From: Photobacterium galatheae
GTDB lineage: Bacteria; Pseudomonadota; Gammaproteobacteria; Enterobacterales; Vibrionaceae
Direction: 5' to 3'
Assembly: GCF_000695255.1 (NCBI RefSeq)
Contig: NZ_JMIB01000031.1
Coordinates: 1-64,000, forward strand
DNA length: 64,000 bases
The notes under the pieces are model-generated. The model saw only the letters and a program-made list of their open reading frames with translations, had not been told where the DNA came from and did not search any database. A program made the translations under genes and the position numbers. Numbering within the stretch: position 1 is the stretch's first letter; every line of letters begins with the position of its first letter. Below are positions 8,187-18,070 of the stretch, piece after piece.

Positions 8187-9650
8187 TCAACGTATATTCA
8201 GATACTTCCTATATGCAATGTGTACAGACCATGTAATTTGACCTTCTCTATTTTGGTGCGTTCTGAACAGGTCTGGATCATCACAATAATGAGTGAAATA
8301 TCTACCACATTCACTTTTCTTAGATATTAAACCCAGCTTATATACGAAAGCACCAAGATCTTCTGCATCTTTATATTTAACACCATCAATGATAGGAATC
8401 TCACTTATTTCTCGACCACGAATAAAGTTCGCTTCAAACAAATCAACCAACTCGTTAAACGTATACTCCTTTTGCTTTGCTCTAAAACAATCAATTAAAT
8501 TATCAAGTTCTTCAAATTGGTGTTTATGTTCTTTAATCAAGTCACTTTTTCGGTTTTTACCAAATTCACTCAATATTTCATCTATATGATGAAGGTATAC
8601 CCTCTTTCCTTGTGAGTTTGACCTTTTAGCTTGTTTCGCTGACATTCTACACAATTGTCCCATCCAACGCGGACGTTTATTAGAGAAAGATGAAATTGCA
8701 TCGAACATTGATGTTTCTTCTTTGTTCACCCAACTAATAGGGTACTCAAATACTAATTGAAATAACTTATTATAGTCTTTTGTATATTTATATTTCGCTT
8801 CTGGACTGCTTGGGTGTTTCCGCTTTACATAAGATAATATTTTGTTGGACAACATATCTCTCAAGTGTCTATTGGTCCACACTATTTCAATGATATACTG
8901 CTCCCATTTATCTAAGTCTTCAAGGTGCCTAAGGTTTTGCCAAACATCAGATCTAACAGTAGCTCTAATATTCAATTTTTTCATATCGAAAGCTAAAGAG
9001 CGAACTGCACTGAAAAACGACCCTACTCTTGCTTGATACTCTTCAGTATCAACATATTTAGCGTCAATATCATCAATAAGCAACCATACCGATGAATCTT
9101 TATGCTTGCTTTGATAATTAGATAACACAGACTCTAAATTTTCTGGAATATTATCTTTCACCTCTGTATTAATAACAGGAATCTTACCTTTAATTCGAGA
9201 TAATATACCGCCAATAAAGTTCTTACTTTTTAAACCATCAAGCTCTGCAACCTCTACCATTGAAATTGAGTTACTTGAAGCTGCAAAGCCAATAGTATTT
9301 CCAATTTCAATAATAACTTTTTTGCATATAATACGCTTCCAGTAGTTTTCAAGATATGCTTGATCTTGACCACGAAAGTCACCTAAACCAAGTAATTCAT
9401 TACCTGTAACCCTTACAACTATCGGATTATCATATTCATCATTATGCCTCAACTCATAATCTAACTTAGATAAAAGAGCAGATTTTCCCATTCCTTTTCG
9501 AGCACTTGCAACACATAGCTTATTATCTTGATCATAAAAATCATAAAAATCCTCATGATCAATATAATAGGAATTGAGAACTTCTAATATTTCATCTTCT
9601 CCAGCGTCATTTCCAAATAAATTTTTATCTTTTAAATTTACAACGATCAT
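8187..9650 (-). CDS. P-loop ATPase, Sll1717-like family
   Basis: A 487-residue soluble ATPase. The N-terminus NLFGNDAGEDE and the following region fit what I recall of the Sll1717-type P-loop ATPases. Walker A is GMGKSALL at residues 53-60 and Walker B is VWLLIDDID at 188-196. The C-terminal third is helical and charged with no recognised domain. AGGA lies nine bases before the ATG. Codon use is AT-rich relative to ygiQ and the ect genes. It has no operon partner: about 370 bases without a gene lie downstream and about 700 upstream. Such ATPases are often found in accessory islands and some STAND or KAP-type relatives act in phage defence; a defence role here is inference. Confidence 0.7.
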   Translation of the reverse strand: MIVVNLKDKNLFGNDAGEDEILEVLNSYYIDHEDFYDFYDQDNKLCVASARKGMGKSALLSKLDYELRHNDEYDNPIVVRVTGNELLGLGDFRGQDQAYLENYWKRIICKKVIIEIGNTIGFAASSNSISMVEVAELDGLKSKNFIGGILSRIKGKIPVINTEVKDNIPENLESVLSNYQSKHKDSSVWLLIDDIDAKYVDTEEYQARVGSFFSAVRSLAFDMKKLNIRATVRSDVWQNLRHLEDLDKWEQYIIEIVWTNRHLRDMLSNKILSYVKRKHPSSPEAKYKYTKDYNKLFQLVFEYPISWVNKEETSMFDAISSFSNKRPRWMGQLCRMSAKQAKRSNSQGKRVYLHHIDEILSEFGKNRKSDLIKEHKHQFEELDNLIDCFRAKQKEYTFNELVDLFEANFIRGREISEIPIIDGVKYKDAEDLGAFVYKLGLISKKSECGRYFTHYCDDPDLFRTHQNREGQITWSVHIAYRKYLNIR

Positions 9651-10357
9651 CCATTTTCCTATTAACGCTAACTAGACAACATAAGTCGTAATTTGTGCCT
9701 CTATGATGCCGACCTCACGAATAAAATTCAAATATTAATCAATGCGTTAGCTCTAATTTTGAGAGCTTAGGTAATGATGTGTAGCCTAAACCGATACACT
9801 CGTCACTTCGGATAACTTAAAATAAGGCTAATTGACATCAGTAGCGTATAAGTCAGCTTTCCCACTAAACGATTTTGGGGTAAAACCTTGCTAAACACCT
9901 ACACATCCAATAAATCGAAATATAGAACTTCTACTAACCAATTCCACTTTCAATCAATTAAACGTTAATCAAGTCACGTTACGCATAACGCTATTTGAAG
10001 CGCATCAACAAAAGCGGCCACTCTGAACACCTGTTGGTGATGACCATAGCGGCCAAAAATTTTTTTTTCGCGGGGGTCGACCTCGTTTGCTGTGTTTTCG
10101 CCTTCAGAAGAACCTATGTTTCAAGCACATCACCTCTATGCAGAAGCAATGTATCAAGGCTGGAGTAGACTAACCGCTTGAATCAGAGCGTATTGAATAG
10201 TTCGGTGGATTTGCTTGTTAACCGATAAGCTTTACTAGGATCCTGTCGACTTCAGCTCGACGGTTCAAAAATATGATTTTTGTCACAATCATACATTATG
10301 CGCTACTTCTTCTTGGTTCTACCCTTATTAAGAACTCGCTCACATAAGGAATAAACT
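9651..10357. other. Long non-coding stretch, possible insertion-sequence scar
   Basis: About 700 bases without a credible gene. At 10014-10055 the heptamer GCGGCCA occurs twice in the same orientation, 35 bases apart, next to a nine-T run and GTCGACC. Repeated short motifs of this kind occur at ends of some insertion sequences (IS21-like), but no transposase remnant is readable. The rest is AT-rich and carries the promoter of the small gene pair at 10358. Confidence 0.35.
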
Positions 10358-10567
10358 ATGCCTACATCAGATAAAAAACATGTCAACTTTTCAGAAGAAC
10401 ATGAACTTAACAACCGTTTACGACAAAACGACAAAAGACAAACAGAAGCAAACCGAGAACAATTAAAAGAAATAGGGAAGCAGGCAAAAGAGGACTTAGG
10501 CAAGACACGACTAACCCATGCCGAATTAGATAATGCCATCAAGAAAAACCAGAAGGATTTCGAGTAA
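10358..10567 (+). CDS. Small charged hypothetical protein, first of a pair
   Basis: 69 residues, highly charged and helical throughout (NNRLRQNDKRQTEANREQ, then KEIGKQAKEDLGK), without cysteine or membrane segment; a coiled coil is likely. AAGGA precedes the ATG. Its stop codon overlaps the next start (TAATG), so the two are translationally coupled. I do not recognise it. The overlapping two-gene layout resembles toxin-antitoxin or toxin-immunity pairs, but neither protein carries a motif supporting that. Confidence 0.6.
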   Translation: MPTSDKKHVNFSEEHELNNRLRQNDKRQTEANREQLKEIGKQAKEDLGKTRLTHAELDNAIKKNQKDFE

Positions 10568-10845
10568 TGTCTGATAAGCCAACTGTCTTCGAAATTACTC
10601 TAGCCTGGAAAGAAAATGGAGTGATTCAATCAAACCCGAATCCCATCTTGATGGATTTTTGTCCTAGGGTTGGTGATGTTATAAATCTAGATGGATACTA
10701 CCAAGAAGTGATTTCGGTCGAGTACAAATCCACCCAATCCATATGGCCTACGGTTTATGTCAATGTGATTGGCGACGCTAATGCACATGAAACTTGGGTT
10801 GCAAGTAAGCTATCTGAATCAAACCCAAAATTTTTTTGGGTGTAG
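10567..10845 (+). CDS. Small hypothetical protein, second of a pair
   Basis: 92 residues, beta-rich in appearance (EITLAWKENG, DVINLDGYYQEVISVEYK, TVYVNVIGDA) with several aromatic residues and a C-terminal NPKFFWV. No signal peptide or membrane segment. It starts within the stop codon of the upstream 69-residue gene, so both are probably made together. I do not recognise the family. Confidence 0.6.
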   Translation: MSDKPTVFEITLAWKENGVIQSNPNPILMDFCPRVGDVINLDGYYQEVISVEYKSTQSIWPTVYVNVIGDANAHETWVASKLSESNPKFFWV

Positions 10846-10892
10846 TAACAATCAATTCTAACCCTCGGGTAATCTGTAAACATACTCAACCC

Positions 10893-10924
10893 CACCCGCC
10901 GGACACGCGTATGCCTGGCGGGTG
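10893..10924. other. Inverted repeat downstream of the small gene pair
   Basis: CACCCGCC and GGCGGGTG form a perfect 8-bp stem around a 16-base loop. There is no T-run, so it is not a standard terminator. The GC-rich block stands out from the AT-rich neighbours. Confidence 0.45.
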
Positions 10925-10980
10925 ACATAGGCTTTTTCAAAGAGCCGCCGCAGTAACGTACTCGCCCATGCACTACCAGG

Positions 10981-11110
10981 ACAGACACACTATGGAAAAA
11001 GTCATTACGCCTCATTCCAGTTCCAATCAATTGATCTCAGAGCTTTTTCAAAGAAATGAATCAACCCTCTTACGGTTTCAATTGCGAATATGTCTGTCCT
11101 CGCAGTTTAT
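10981..11110 (+). repeat. 130-bp direct repeat, right copy, with a possible 42-residue frame
   Basis: Matches 7321-7450. In this copy an ATG at 10992, with AGGA about ten bases before it, opens a frame of 42 residues ending at 11120 (starts MEKVITPHSSSNQ). The left copy keeps the frame without indels but has lost the start. Whether the peptide is made is uncertain. It sits about 270 bases upstream of ygiQ. Confidence 0.8.
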
Positions 11111-11388
11111 GACGAAGTAACCGGCTCACCCTTCCCTGTAAATTGCAGCACTCGCTGCTATGTTTACTCAGCTTCAACTGCCCAAGATTTACCGATACAA
11201 AACTGCACCACAACCCTCTGTTTTTCTGTCCTCCTTCATGCTCTGAACGTGCTTGAACTACGCTTGAACGGGACCTTTTAGAGGCGATATGATGCAAGTT
11301 CATCCACGCGAAATCGCGGGTTTCACAAAGCTAGTAAGTGTGATGTGTACCCGTTATAATCCCCGCCTCCTGAACCTGAGGCTAAAAT

Positions 11389-13716
11389 ATGCACACTGAC
11401 GTCACGCCAATTAACCGCTATCCGAAATACTGGGCTGAATGCTACGGCACAGCGCCATTCCTGCCGACCACCCGAGAAGAAATGGACGCGCTGGGCTGGG
11501 ATAGCTGTGACATTATTATTGTGACCGGCGATGCCTATGTCGATCACCCCAGCTTCGGGATGGCGGTGATCGGTCGTGTGCTGGAAGCTCAAGGGTTCCG
11601 GGTAGGCATTATTGCTCAGCCGAAGTGGGACAACAAAGATGCCTTCATGGCGCTGGGCAAACCGAATCTGTACTTCGGGATTACTGCGGGCAACATGGAT
11701 TCCATGATCAACCGTTATACGGCGGATCGTAAACTGCGCCATGACGATGCCTACACGCCGAATAATGAAGGCGGAAAACGACCAGACCGCGCGGTGCTGG
11801 TGTATTCGCAGCGCTGCCGTGAAGCTTATAAAGATACTCCGATTGTACTGGGGGGGATTGAGGCCAGTCTGCGCCGTTTAGCCCATTACGATTACTGGTC
11901 GGATAAAGTGCGTCGTTCGGTGCTGTTCGATGCTAAAGCCGACATTCTGCTGTTCGGCAACGCCGAACGTGCCTTGGTGGAAGTGTCGCACCGCATTGCC
12001 ACAGGTGAAGACGTCGCCACCATGACCGATATCGCGGGCACGGCGGTCATCCTGAAAGAAGCCCCGGCGCATTATAAAATCATCGACTCCACCCGCATCG
12101 ACAAACCGGGCAAGGCGATGGTGATGCCGAACCCTTACGCCACTGAAGAAGTCTGTGAGACCAATAAAAGCAAAGCTGAAGAAGAACCGGCGAAAACTCA
12201 AATCACAGCTCAGACGGTTCAGATTCAGCCGTCACGTCACGATGCCTTCACCAGCGCTGTGCGTTTGCCGTCTTACGAAAAGCTACGCAACGACCGAATT
12301 CTGTACGCCCACGCCAGCCGTGTGATGCACCTGGAAGCGAACCCTTACTCCGCCCGTGCCCTGATTCAGTTGCACGGCGACCGCGAGCTGTGGGTGAACA
12401 AGCCGCCAATTCCACTGACGACTGAAGAGATGGATTTTGTCTTTGGCCTGCCTTATGCGCGGGTGCCTCACCCTGCATACGGAAAAGCCAAGATTCCGGC
12501 GTATGACATGATCAAAACCAGTGTGAATATCATGCGCGGCTGTTTCGGGGGCTGTTCGTTCTGTTCGATTACGGAACACGAAGGCCGAATTATTCAGAAC
12601 CGTTCACAAGAGTCGATTCTGCAGGAACTGGAAGACATCCGCGATAAAGTACCGGGCTTTACCGGCACAATTTCGGATCTGGGTGGCCCGACCGCAAACA
12701 TGTACCGTCTGGGCTGTTCTGATCCGCGGGCGGAGAAGAACTGTCGCCGTCCGTCGTGCATCTTCCCGAAAATCTGTGAGAAGCTGGATACCGACCACAA
12801 GCACACCATCGACCTGTACCGCAAAGCGCGTGAGGTTGAAGGCATCAAAAAGATCATGATTGCCTCGGGTGTCCGTTACGATCTGGCGATTGAATCTCCG
12901 GAGTACATCAAAGAACTGGTGACGCACCACGTCGGCGGTTATCTGAAAATTGCCCCGGAGCACACAGAGAAAGGCACGCTGGATCTGATGATGAAGCCGG
13001 GCATGGGTACATATGACCGCTTCAAAGAATTGTTCGAAAAATACAGTGCCGAAGCAGGCAAGAAGCAGTATCTGATCCCGTACTTTATTTCAGCGCATCC
13101 GGGTTCAACCGATGAAGACATGCTGAATCTGGCGCTCTGGCTCAAGAAACATGATTACCAGTGTGATCAGGTCCAGAACTTCTACCCGTCGCCGATGTGT
13201 AACGCCACGGCGATGTATCACTCCGAGACCAACCCGCTCAAGCGTGTGAAATACAAACAGCGCGACGATCTCTTTGTCGCGAAAGGCGATCGTCAGCGCC
13301 GTCTGCATAAAGCATTACTGCGTTATCACGATCCGGCCAACTGGCCGCTGCTGCGTGAAGCACTGGTCAGCATGGGCAAGAAACATCTGATTGGTGACCG
13401 GCCTGACTGCCTGATCCCGGCAGAAGGCAGCGAAGCCGCGCTCACGCCGGCGAAACGCCGAGGTTCCAGCCGTCACGGTGCCAAACGCTTTGCGACCAAG
13501 CACCCGAATCAGCCGGATATCCGGAAAGATGGCACCGCGAACCGTCAGGGCTCAGGCAAGCCGAAAGCTCATGGGACAAAAGCGCAAGGCACTCAAGGAA
13601 AAGGACGTCATCAGAGCAATCAAGGGAAGCCACAAGGCAACGGCCAGCGCCCGGCGCAAAACGGGAAGCCGCAGTCCCGAGGCAAACCTGCTGCGAAACG
13701 TGGCGCAAGAGCCTGA
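11389..13716 (+). CDS. ygiQ: YgiQ family radical SAM protein
   Basis: 775 residues, the usual length of the family. The radical SAM cluster motif C-x3-C-x2-C is seen as [11 protein letters not shown] at about residues 383-393, preceded by the family-specific N-terminal region ([24 protein letters not shown]) that resembles a cobalamin-type fold. The C-terminal 90 residues are a low-complexity basic tail rich in Lys, Gly, Arg and Gln, typical for YgiQ. The reaction is not established. The gene is followed by a strong terminator and is probably monocistronic; its upstream region contains the right copy of the 130-bp repeat, and a decayed duplicate of its 5' end lies at 7728-7814. Confidence 0.92.
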   Translation: MHTDVTPINRYPKYWAECYGTAPFLPTTREEMDALGWDSCDIIIVTGDAYVDHPSFGMAVIGRVLEAQGFRVGIIAQPKWDNKDAFMALGKPNLYFGITAGNMDSMINRYTADRKLRHDDAYTPNNEGGKRPDRAVLVYSQRCREAYKDTPIVLGGIEASLRRLAHYDYWSDKVRRSVLFDAKADILLFGNAERALVEVSHRIATGEDVATMTDIAGTAVILKEAPAHYKIIDSTRIDKPGKAMVMPNPYATEEVCETNKSKAEEEPAKTQITAQTVQIQPSRHDAFTSAVRLPSYEKLRNDRILYAHASRVMHLEANPYSARALIQLHGDRELWVNKPPIPLTTEEMDFVFGLPYARVPHPAYGKAKIPAYDMIKTSVNIMRGCFGGCSFCSITEHEGRIIQNRSQESILQELEDIRDKVPGFTGTISDLGGPTANMYRLGCSDPRAEKNCRRPSCIFPKICEKLDTDHKHTIDLYRKAREVEGIKKIMIASGVRYDLAIESPEYIKELVTHHVGGYLKIAPEHTEKGTLDLMMKPGMGTYDRFKELFEKYSAEAGKKQYLIPYFISAHPGSTDEDMLNLALWLKKHDYQCDQVQNFYPSPMCNATAMYHSETNPLKRVKYKQRDDLFVAKGDRQRRLHKALLRYHDPANWPLLREALVSMGKKHLIGDRPDCLIPAEGSEAALTPAKRRGSSRHGAKRFATKHPNQPDIRKDGTANRQGSGKPKAHGTKAQGTQGKGRHQSNQGKPQGNGQRPAQNGKPQSRGKPAAKRGARA

Positions 13717-13795
13717 CGGCCATGCTTACGTTTCAGGTTGCCGTGCATCAGACAGTGACGTACTAAACAGCACATATCAGACTGACTGAAAAAAG

Positions 13796-13823
13796 AAGGC
13801 AAGCGCATTGCGCTTGCCTTTTT
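13796..13823. terminator. Bidirectional terminator between ygiQ and ask
   Basis: AAGGCAAGCGC and GCGCTTGCCTT form a perfect 11-bp stem with an ATT loop, followed by T-run on the plus strand and preceded by A-rich bases for the minus strand. Confidence 0.9.
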
Positions 13824-13861
13824 CTCATCTGAAGCAGGGGAAACTTCAGTCGGAATAACCG

Positions 13862-15295
13862 TTAAGCCACGACTTTTTCAGGGGCTGCCTTCGTGACATC
13901 GTCACTCATAAAGCACTGATGCAGCGCACAAATCGCCCCCTGATAATCACTGTCTTTCACCACGAACTGGACATCGACATTGCGCAAAGACGCATGCGCC
14001 GCTTTTGGACTGATTTCCTGATCCAGCAAAGCCAATACACCCTGACTCATGGTTTGGTTGGTATCAATCGCAGAACCGATGACAGAAATCAACGCCACCA
14101 TTTTTCCGGTAATCTTGGCTTTCGGATAACGCTTCTCGGCTTTCGACAAGACTTTATTCTGGCTCGATGAACTGCCATCCAGATAGTAAGTCACTGAGTT
14201 CGCGTTCATCTCTTTACTGATCAGCTGAACATTTTCTTCACGGATGATTTCCATCAACTCGTAGCTGACATCCTCAACCTGACCAACCATCGCCTGATCA
14301 AACAAATGCAGTGCAAACACCTTGTCACGACCCGCAATGATTTCAGCCCGGTCTGTCTCCGGATGATAATCCTGAGAGATCACCGTTCCCGGATGTTCAG
14401 GCTCAAAAGTATTTTTCACTGCCAGCTCAATACCAGCGCGGCGCAGACCGGAAGCAGCATTCGGGTGAATCGCTTCCATACCCAGATTGGCCAGTTGATC
14501 GGCAACATCGTAATTGCTCTTTCCAATCGGGCGTACATGCTCAGGGCCAACAATCCGTGGGTCGGCACTACTCAAGTGATATTCTTTATGGATCACTGCC
14601 CTTCTGGCCTGACTCAATACCGCCAGACGGCTGAACGTCATTTCGCTGTAGCCCCGATCGTAGGTTTTCATCAAACCTTCTTCACAATGGACATAGCCGG
14701 TGACAATCGGTAGTTCTTTGCTCAGATCAATATCCTTGATGGCATCCAGAATCACAGCATCCAGATCGCCCTGAACATTGTTCTCTGCCCCCCAGCCGGA
14801 CAAATCAACAAAGCGTGAGTTGATCCCTAAATTGTTCAGCATCAGCGTGGTATTGAACGCAGAATGCGCTTCACCAATCGAGGATAAAAACTCACGGATC
14901 TGAGGCAGATAACTTGCCAGTGAAAACTGACCGTACTGACAGGTTTCCAGAATATTTTCAATGCAGGTGATCGCATTCGCAATCCGCTCTTGCACGAAGT
15001 TGTCGGCCCGGTTCCGGCAGAACAAGTCGGGAAACATGGTGTCGTTTATCAGCAGCATCCGCTGCTCAAGCGTTTTGAGTTTTTCGCGCCAGACATCATT
15101 CCGTTCAGCGATATAGCGGAAAATTCCGGGTTCACCGGTACGCTTGCATTCCAGCAGTGCGTCTGTAATACCACCATAAGCTGAGACCACAAAAATACGC
15201 TGATAAGGATTCTCGGGATAGAGCAGGATATTATCCATCACTGCATCAAACGCAGACATGGAAGTACCGCCGATTTTTTCAACGGTATGAGTCAT
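13862..15295 (-). CDS. ask: Ectoine-cluster aspartokinase
   Basis: Phosphorylates aspartate, the first step towards aspartate semialdehyde for ectoine. 477 residues: kinase domain with VEKIGGTSM at the N-terminus, then a regulatory region with ACT-like segments (NVQLISKEMNANSVTYY and KITGKMVALISVIGSAID). The N-terminal residues and the RTGEPGIFRYIAERN segment are of the Ask_Ect type, a specialised aspartokinase found only in ectoine operons and thought to be less sensitive to lysine/threonine feedback. AAGGAG precedes the ATG. It is the last gene of ectA-ectB-ectC-ask, separated from ectC by 141 bases holding three hairpins. Confidence 0.93.
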   Translation of the reverse strand: MTHTVEKIGGTSMSAFDAVMDNILLYPENPYQRIFVVSAYGGITDALLECKRTGEPGIFRYIAERNDVWREKLKTLEQRMLLINDTMFPDLFCRNRADNFVQERIANAITCIENILETCQYGQFSLASYLPQIREFLSSIGEAHSAFNTTLMLNNLGINSRFVDLSGWGAENNVQGDLDAVILDAIKDIDLSKELPIVTGYVHCEEGLMKTYDRGYSEMTFSRLAVLSQARRAVIHKEYHLSSADPRIVGPEHVRPIGKSNYDVADQLANLGMEAIHPNAASGLRRAGIELAVKNTFEPEHPGTVISQDYHPETDRAEIIAGRDKVFALHLFDQAMVGQVEDVSYELMEIIREENVQLISKEMNANSVTYYLDGSSSSQNKVLSKAEKRYPKAKITGKMVALISVIGSAIDTNQTMSQGVLALLDQEISPKAAHASLRNVDVQFVVKDSDYQGAICALHQCFMSDDVTKAAPEKVVA

Positions 15296-15320
15296 GGGAA
15301 CTCCTTATTCTTTTCATCAG

Positions 15321-15409
15321 CAGAGGAAAACGCCTCTGACTTGATGGCATTGAAAGGTGGCTTGCACCACCTTTCGGTTGACCCTCAGGTTCATCATGCA
15401 AGGAGGGTC
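15321..15409 (-). other. Three consecutive hairpins in the ectC-ask intercistronic gap
   Basis: Three inverted repeats follow each other: CAGAGG/CCTCTG (15321-15338), GAAAGGTGG/CCACCTTTC with a six-base loop (15352-15375), and GACCCTC/GAGGGTC (15380-15409). None is followed by a T-run on the minus strand. In the transcript they would sit between ectC and ask and could stabilise the upstream mRNA or set a lower level of ask; that role is inference. Confidence 0.6.
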
Positions 15410-15436
15410 ATTCACTTGCAAAGCACAGGGTGATGA

Positions 15437-15832
15437 TTATTCAGCAGCCGGGTAGACGCCATCAGCATCATGGACTTCCATCCCGGTCAGGGGCGGGTTG
15501 AAGACGCACGCCATCACCATGTCGACCCCTTTGTTGGCACGCAATTGATGCTCGTCGTGCTTATCCAGAACGTACAGAGTGCCGGGTTTAATCTCATAGG
15601 TTTTGCCATCGGCAGTGGTCTGAATTTCACCTTCACCGGAAACGCAGTAAACCGATTCCAGGTGATTTTTATAGTGAATATGAGTGTCTGTATTGGCAAA
15701 AATTGTCGTGATATGGAACGAAAAGCCCATATTATCGTCACGCAGCAACATGCGAACACTTTCCCAGTTTCCATTTTCTGCGACAATGCGACGCTCGCTG
15801 TCACGGCACTCATCCAGGGTGCGTACAATCAT
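15437..15832 (-). CDS. ectC: L-ectoine synthase
   Basis: Cyclises N-gamma-acetyl-L-2,4-diaminobutyrate to ectoine. 131 residues, the usual size for this cupin. The cupin barrel motifs are visible ([19 protein letters not shown] and [16 protein letters not shown]). AAGGAG precedes the ATG, and only 11 bases separate it from the end of ectB. Confidence 0.96.
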   Translation of the reverse strand: MIVRTLDECRDSERRIVAENGNWESVRMLLRDDNMGFSFHITTIFANTDTHIHYKNHLESVYCVSGEGEIQTTADGKTYEIKPGTLYVLDKHDEHQLRANKGVDMVMACVFNPPLTGMEVHDADGVYPAAE

Positions 15833-15843
15833 TCTTATTCTCC

Positions 15844-17109
15844 TTAAGACGCTTTCTTTAATTCTGACTTCGCAAATTCGGCGACGGCTTGCTCAAAGAT
15901 GTGCAGCCCTTTTTCCAGTTCAGCTTCGCTGATGGTCAGCGGACAGAAGAACTTCAGCACTTCATCATTCGGACCAGCAGTTTCGATAATCATACCGTTT
16001 TGAAAACACAGCTTACCGATAGCGCCAGCAAACTCGCCTTCATGACAGGCAATCCCCTGCATCAGGCCGCGGCCTTTCATCTTCTCAAAAACCGCCGGGT
16101 ACTGTTTCAGTAACTTCTTCAGGGTGGCATTCAGCTGTTCAGCACGGGCATGAATGTGCTGCTCAAACTCATCGTTGTGCCAGTACGCTTCAATCGCGGC
16201 CGCTGCGGTAATGAATGCATGGTTGTTCCCACGGAAGGTCCCGTTGTGCTCACCCGGCAGCCACAGATCCAGCTCGGGTTTAAGCAGCACGATCGCCATC
16301 GGGGAGCCGTAACCACCAATTGATTTCGACAGCGTCACCATGTCCGGCTTAATGCCCGCAGGCTCAAAGCTAAAGAATGTCCCTGTTCGGCCACAGCCCG
16401 CCTGGATATCATCCACAATCAGCAAGATATCGTGACGCTGGCAGAGCGCGCTCAGGCGTTGCAGCCAAGCGTTTGAAGCGACGTTCAACCCCCCTTCACC
16501 CTGAACCGTTTCCAGGATGACTGCGGCTGGCTTATCCAGACCACTGGAGTTGTCGGTCAGCATCGTTTCGAACAGTGTCAGGCCATCCAGATCGGCGTAA
16601 CCTTCATAAGGCAGACGTGTCACACCACTCAGTGCCATCCCTGCGCCACCGCGGTGGTGCTGATTACCGGTTGCAGCCAGTGCGCCATAAGACACACCGT
16701 GGAAACCATTGGTGAAGGCGACAATGTTCTGACGTCCTTTTACTTTACGTGCCAGTTTCAGTGCCGCTTCCACGGCATTTGTCCCGGTCGGACCGGTGAA
16801 CTGAACTTTGTAATCCAGACCGCGCGGGGTCAGGATGTACTGCTTCAGGTTTTCAAGGAAGGCCGCTTTGGCTTCCGAATGCATATCCAAGCCGTGCGTC
16901 AGGCCATCCTGATCGATGTAATCCATCAGTGCTTTTTTCAGCACCGGGTTATTATGGCCATAATTCAGCGCACCGGCACCTGCCAGGAAGTCCAGATAGC
17001 GCTCACCCTCTCGGGTGTTCAGCCAGCAGCCTTTCGCGGATGAAAACACCACCGGGAAATTGTTGGCATAGCATTGAACATTTGATTCCTGCGCATTAAA
17101 GATATTCAT
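15844..17109 (-). CDS. ectB: Diaminobutyrate-2-oxoglutarate transaminase
   Basis: PLP enzyme that converts aspartate semialdehyde to 2,4-diaminobutyrate with glutamate as donor. 421 residues, class III aminotransferase fold. Visible features are the glycine-rich [16 protein letters not shown] motif, [15 protein letters not shown] with the cofactor aspartate, and the Schiff-base lysine in [16 protein letters not shown] precedes the ATG. Second gene of the ectoine operon. Confidence 0.96.
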   Translation of the reverse strand: MNIFNAQESNVQCYANNFPVVFSSAKGCWLNTREGERYLDFLAGAGALNYGHNNPVLKKALMDYIDQDGLTHGLDMHSEAKAAFLENLKQYILTPRGLDYKVQFTGPTGTNAVEAALKLARKVKGRQNIVAFTNGFHGVSYGALAATGNQHHRGGAGMALSGVTRLPYEGYADLDGLTLFETMLTDNSSGLDKPAAVILETVQGEGGLNVASNAWLQRLSALCQRHDILLIVDDIQAGCGRTGTFFSFEPAGIKPDMVTLSKSIGGYGSPMAIVLLKPELDLWLPGEHNGTFRGNNHAFITAAAAIEAYWHNDEFEQHIHARAEQLNATLKKLLKQYPAVFEKMKGRGLMQGIACHEGEFAGAIGKLCFQNGMIIETAGPNDEVLKFFCPLTISEAELEKGLHIFEQAVAEFAKSELKKAS

Positions 17110-17132
17110 GACTTATCCTGTTTTGTCGTGAT

Positions 17133-17681
17133 TTATTGTTTCAGTGGAATGCGATAGAGATATTCCGAATCATGCTTACCGTCGAAATGTTTCTCTTCAT
17201 CAAGGAACAGCGAGACTTCACCTAAGTTGCCGTTCGCCTGATCCACTTTCTTAAACAACGCCCAAGAGGCTTTATTGAGGCGGGTGATCGTTGTTTCGAT
17301 ATTGCGAATATCGCTAAGCTCATCACGCGCCAGAAGTTGTTGAATCATCTGAAAAGCGAGCCCTCGACCACGTGCTACTTCACTCACGGCAACCTGCCAG
17401 ATAAACAGCGTGTTCTCTTTTTCCGGAACCCGATACGCTGAGATAAAACCAGCCAACTCATGATCAAGCTCAGCAAGAATACATGTGTCTTTGAAATGAG
17501 TTGTCTGCAGGAAATTGCAGTAAGAAGAATTGGTGTCTAACGGGGGACAAGATTCAATCAGTGAGTGCACTCGATAACCATCTGAACGTTCCGGTTTTCG
17601 AAAAACAAACTCTTCCTGAGTCTTGCTCGATGTTTCTTGGGCGAGAGCCCATGGTGCTGATGTAATCATTGATCGCCACAT
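17133..17681 (-). CDS. ectA: L-2,4-diaminobutyrate N-acetyltransferase
   Basis: GNAT enzyme that acetylates diaminobutyrate using acetyl-CoA. 182 residues as given; a second in-frame ATG four codons in (MITSAPWAL) is an equally plausible start since neither has a strong ribosome site. The acetyl-CoA motif is VARGRGLAFQMIQQLL, preceded by FIWQVAVS. First gene of ectA-ectB-ectC-ask, with an AT-rich upstream region that should carry the osmotically controlled promoter. No cosR-like MarR gene lies next to the operon within this window. Confidence 0.94.
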   Translation of the reverse strand: MWRSMITSAPWALAQETSSKTQEEFVFRKPERSDGYRVHSLIESCPPLDTNSSYCNFLQTTHFKDTCILAELDHELAGFISAYRVPEKENTLFIWQVAVSEVARGRGLAFQMIQQLLARDELSDIRNIETTITRLNKASWALFKKVDQANGNLGEVSLFLDEEKHFDGKHDSEYLYRIPLKQ

Positions 17682-18070
17682 TGTTTAGTGCTCTAATGAA
17701 TTCAGAGACAATTATAGAGCCAGAACTTGGAATATCAACCCCATGAAATGGCATACATTGAGACGAAAACAATTAACACATTGATTTTAAAAGACTTAAA
17801 TTAAAAAATAATTACAAAACAAATAATTATAGAACTAATTATATTTGTATCATCAAATCGACATCAAAACGATGTAACCAGCGGGCCGAAGCGCCATATC
17901 AATCCCACTGGCAAACATCGGTACATCAGGAAATTCGTGCTGGCTGCTGGGTATTGAGCGTCCAGTGGTGAGCCATCAATGCCACCGCAGGCTCAGTGGC
18001 ATCCAGAAAGTGAGGGAGCGCGAAAAGAAAAAGGAGAAGAAGATAAAAGAAGAAGAAAAAGAAAGTGAAC
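17682..18070 (-). promoter_or_regulatory. ectA upstream region
   Basis: The bases from about 17770 to 17870 are very AT-rich (runs such as TTAAATTAAAAAATAATTA), as usual for osmotically induced ect promoters and for H-NS or CosR-type control. I cannot place exact boxes. Further up, a 44-base purine tract (18022-18065, one exception) and a small inverted repeat ATGCCAC/GTGGCAT (17979-18002) lie behind the 51-residue gene. No other gene is seen. Confidence 0.5.

Noticed and set aside
10755-11030. A 91-residue minus-strand frame covering the GC-rich hairpin
   Set aside because: It overlaps the end of the small gene pair, lacks a ribosome site, and a neighbouring frame reads just as well; the open frame seems due to base composition.
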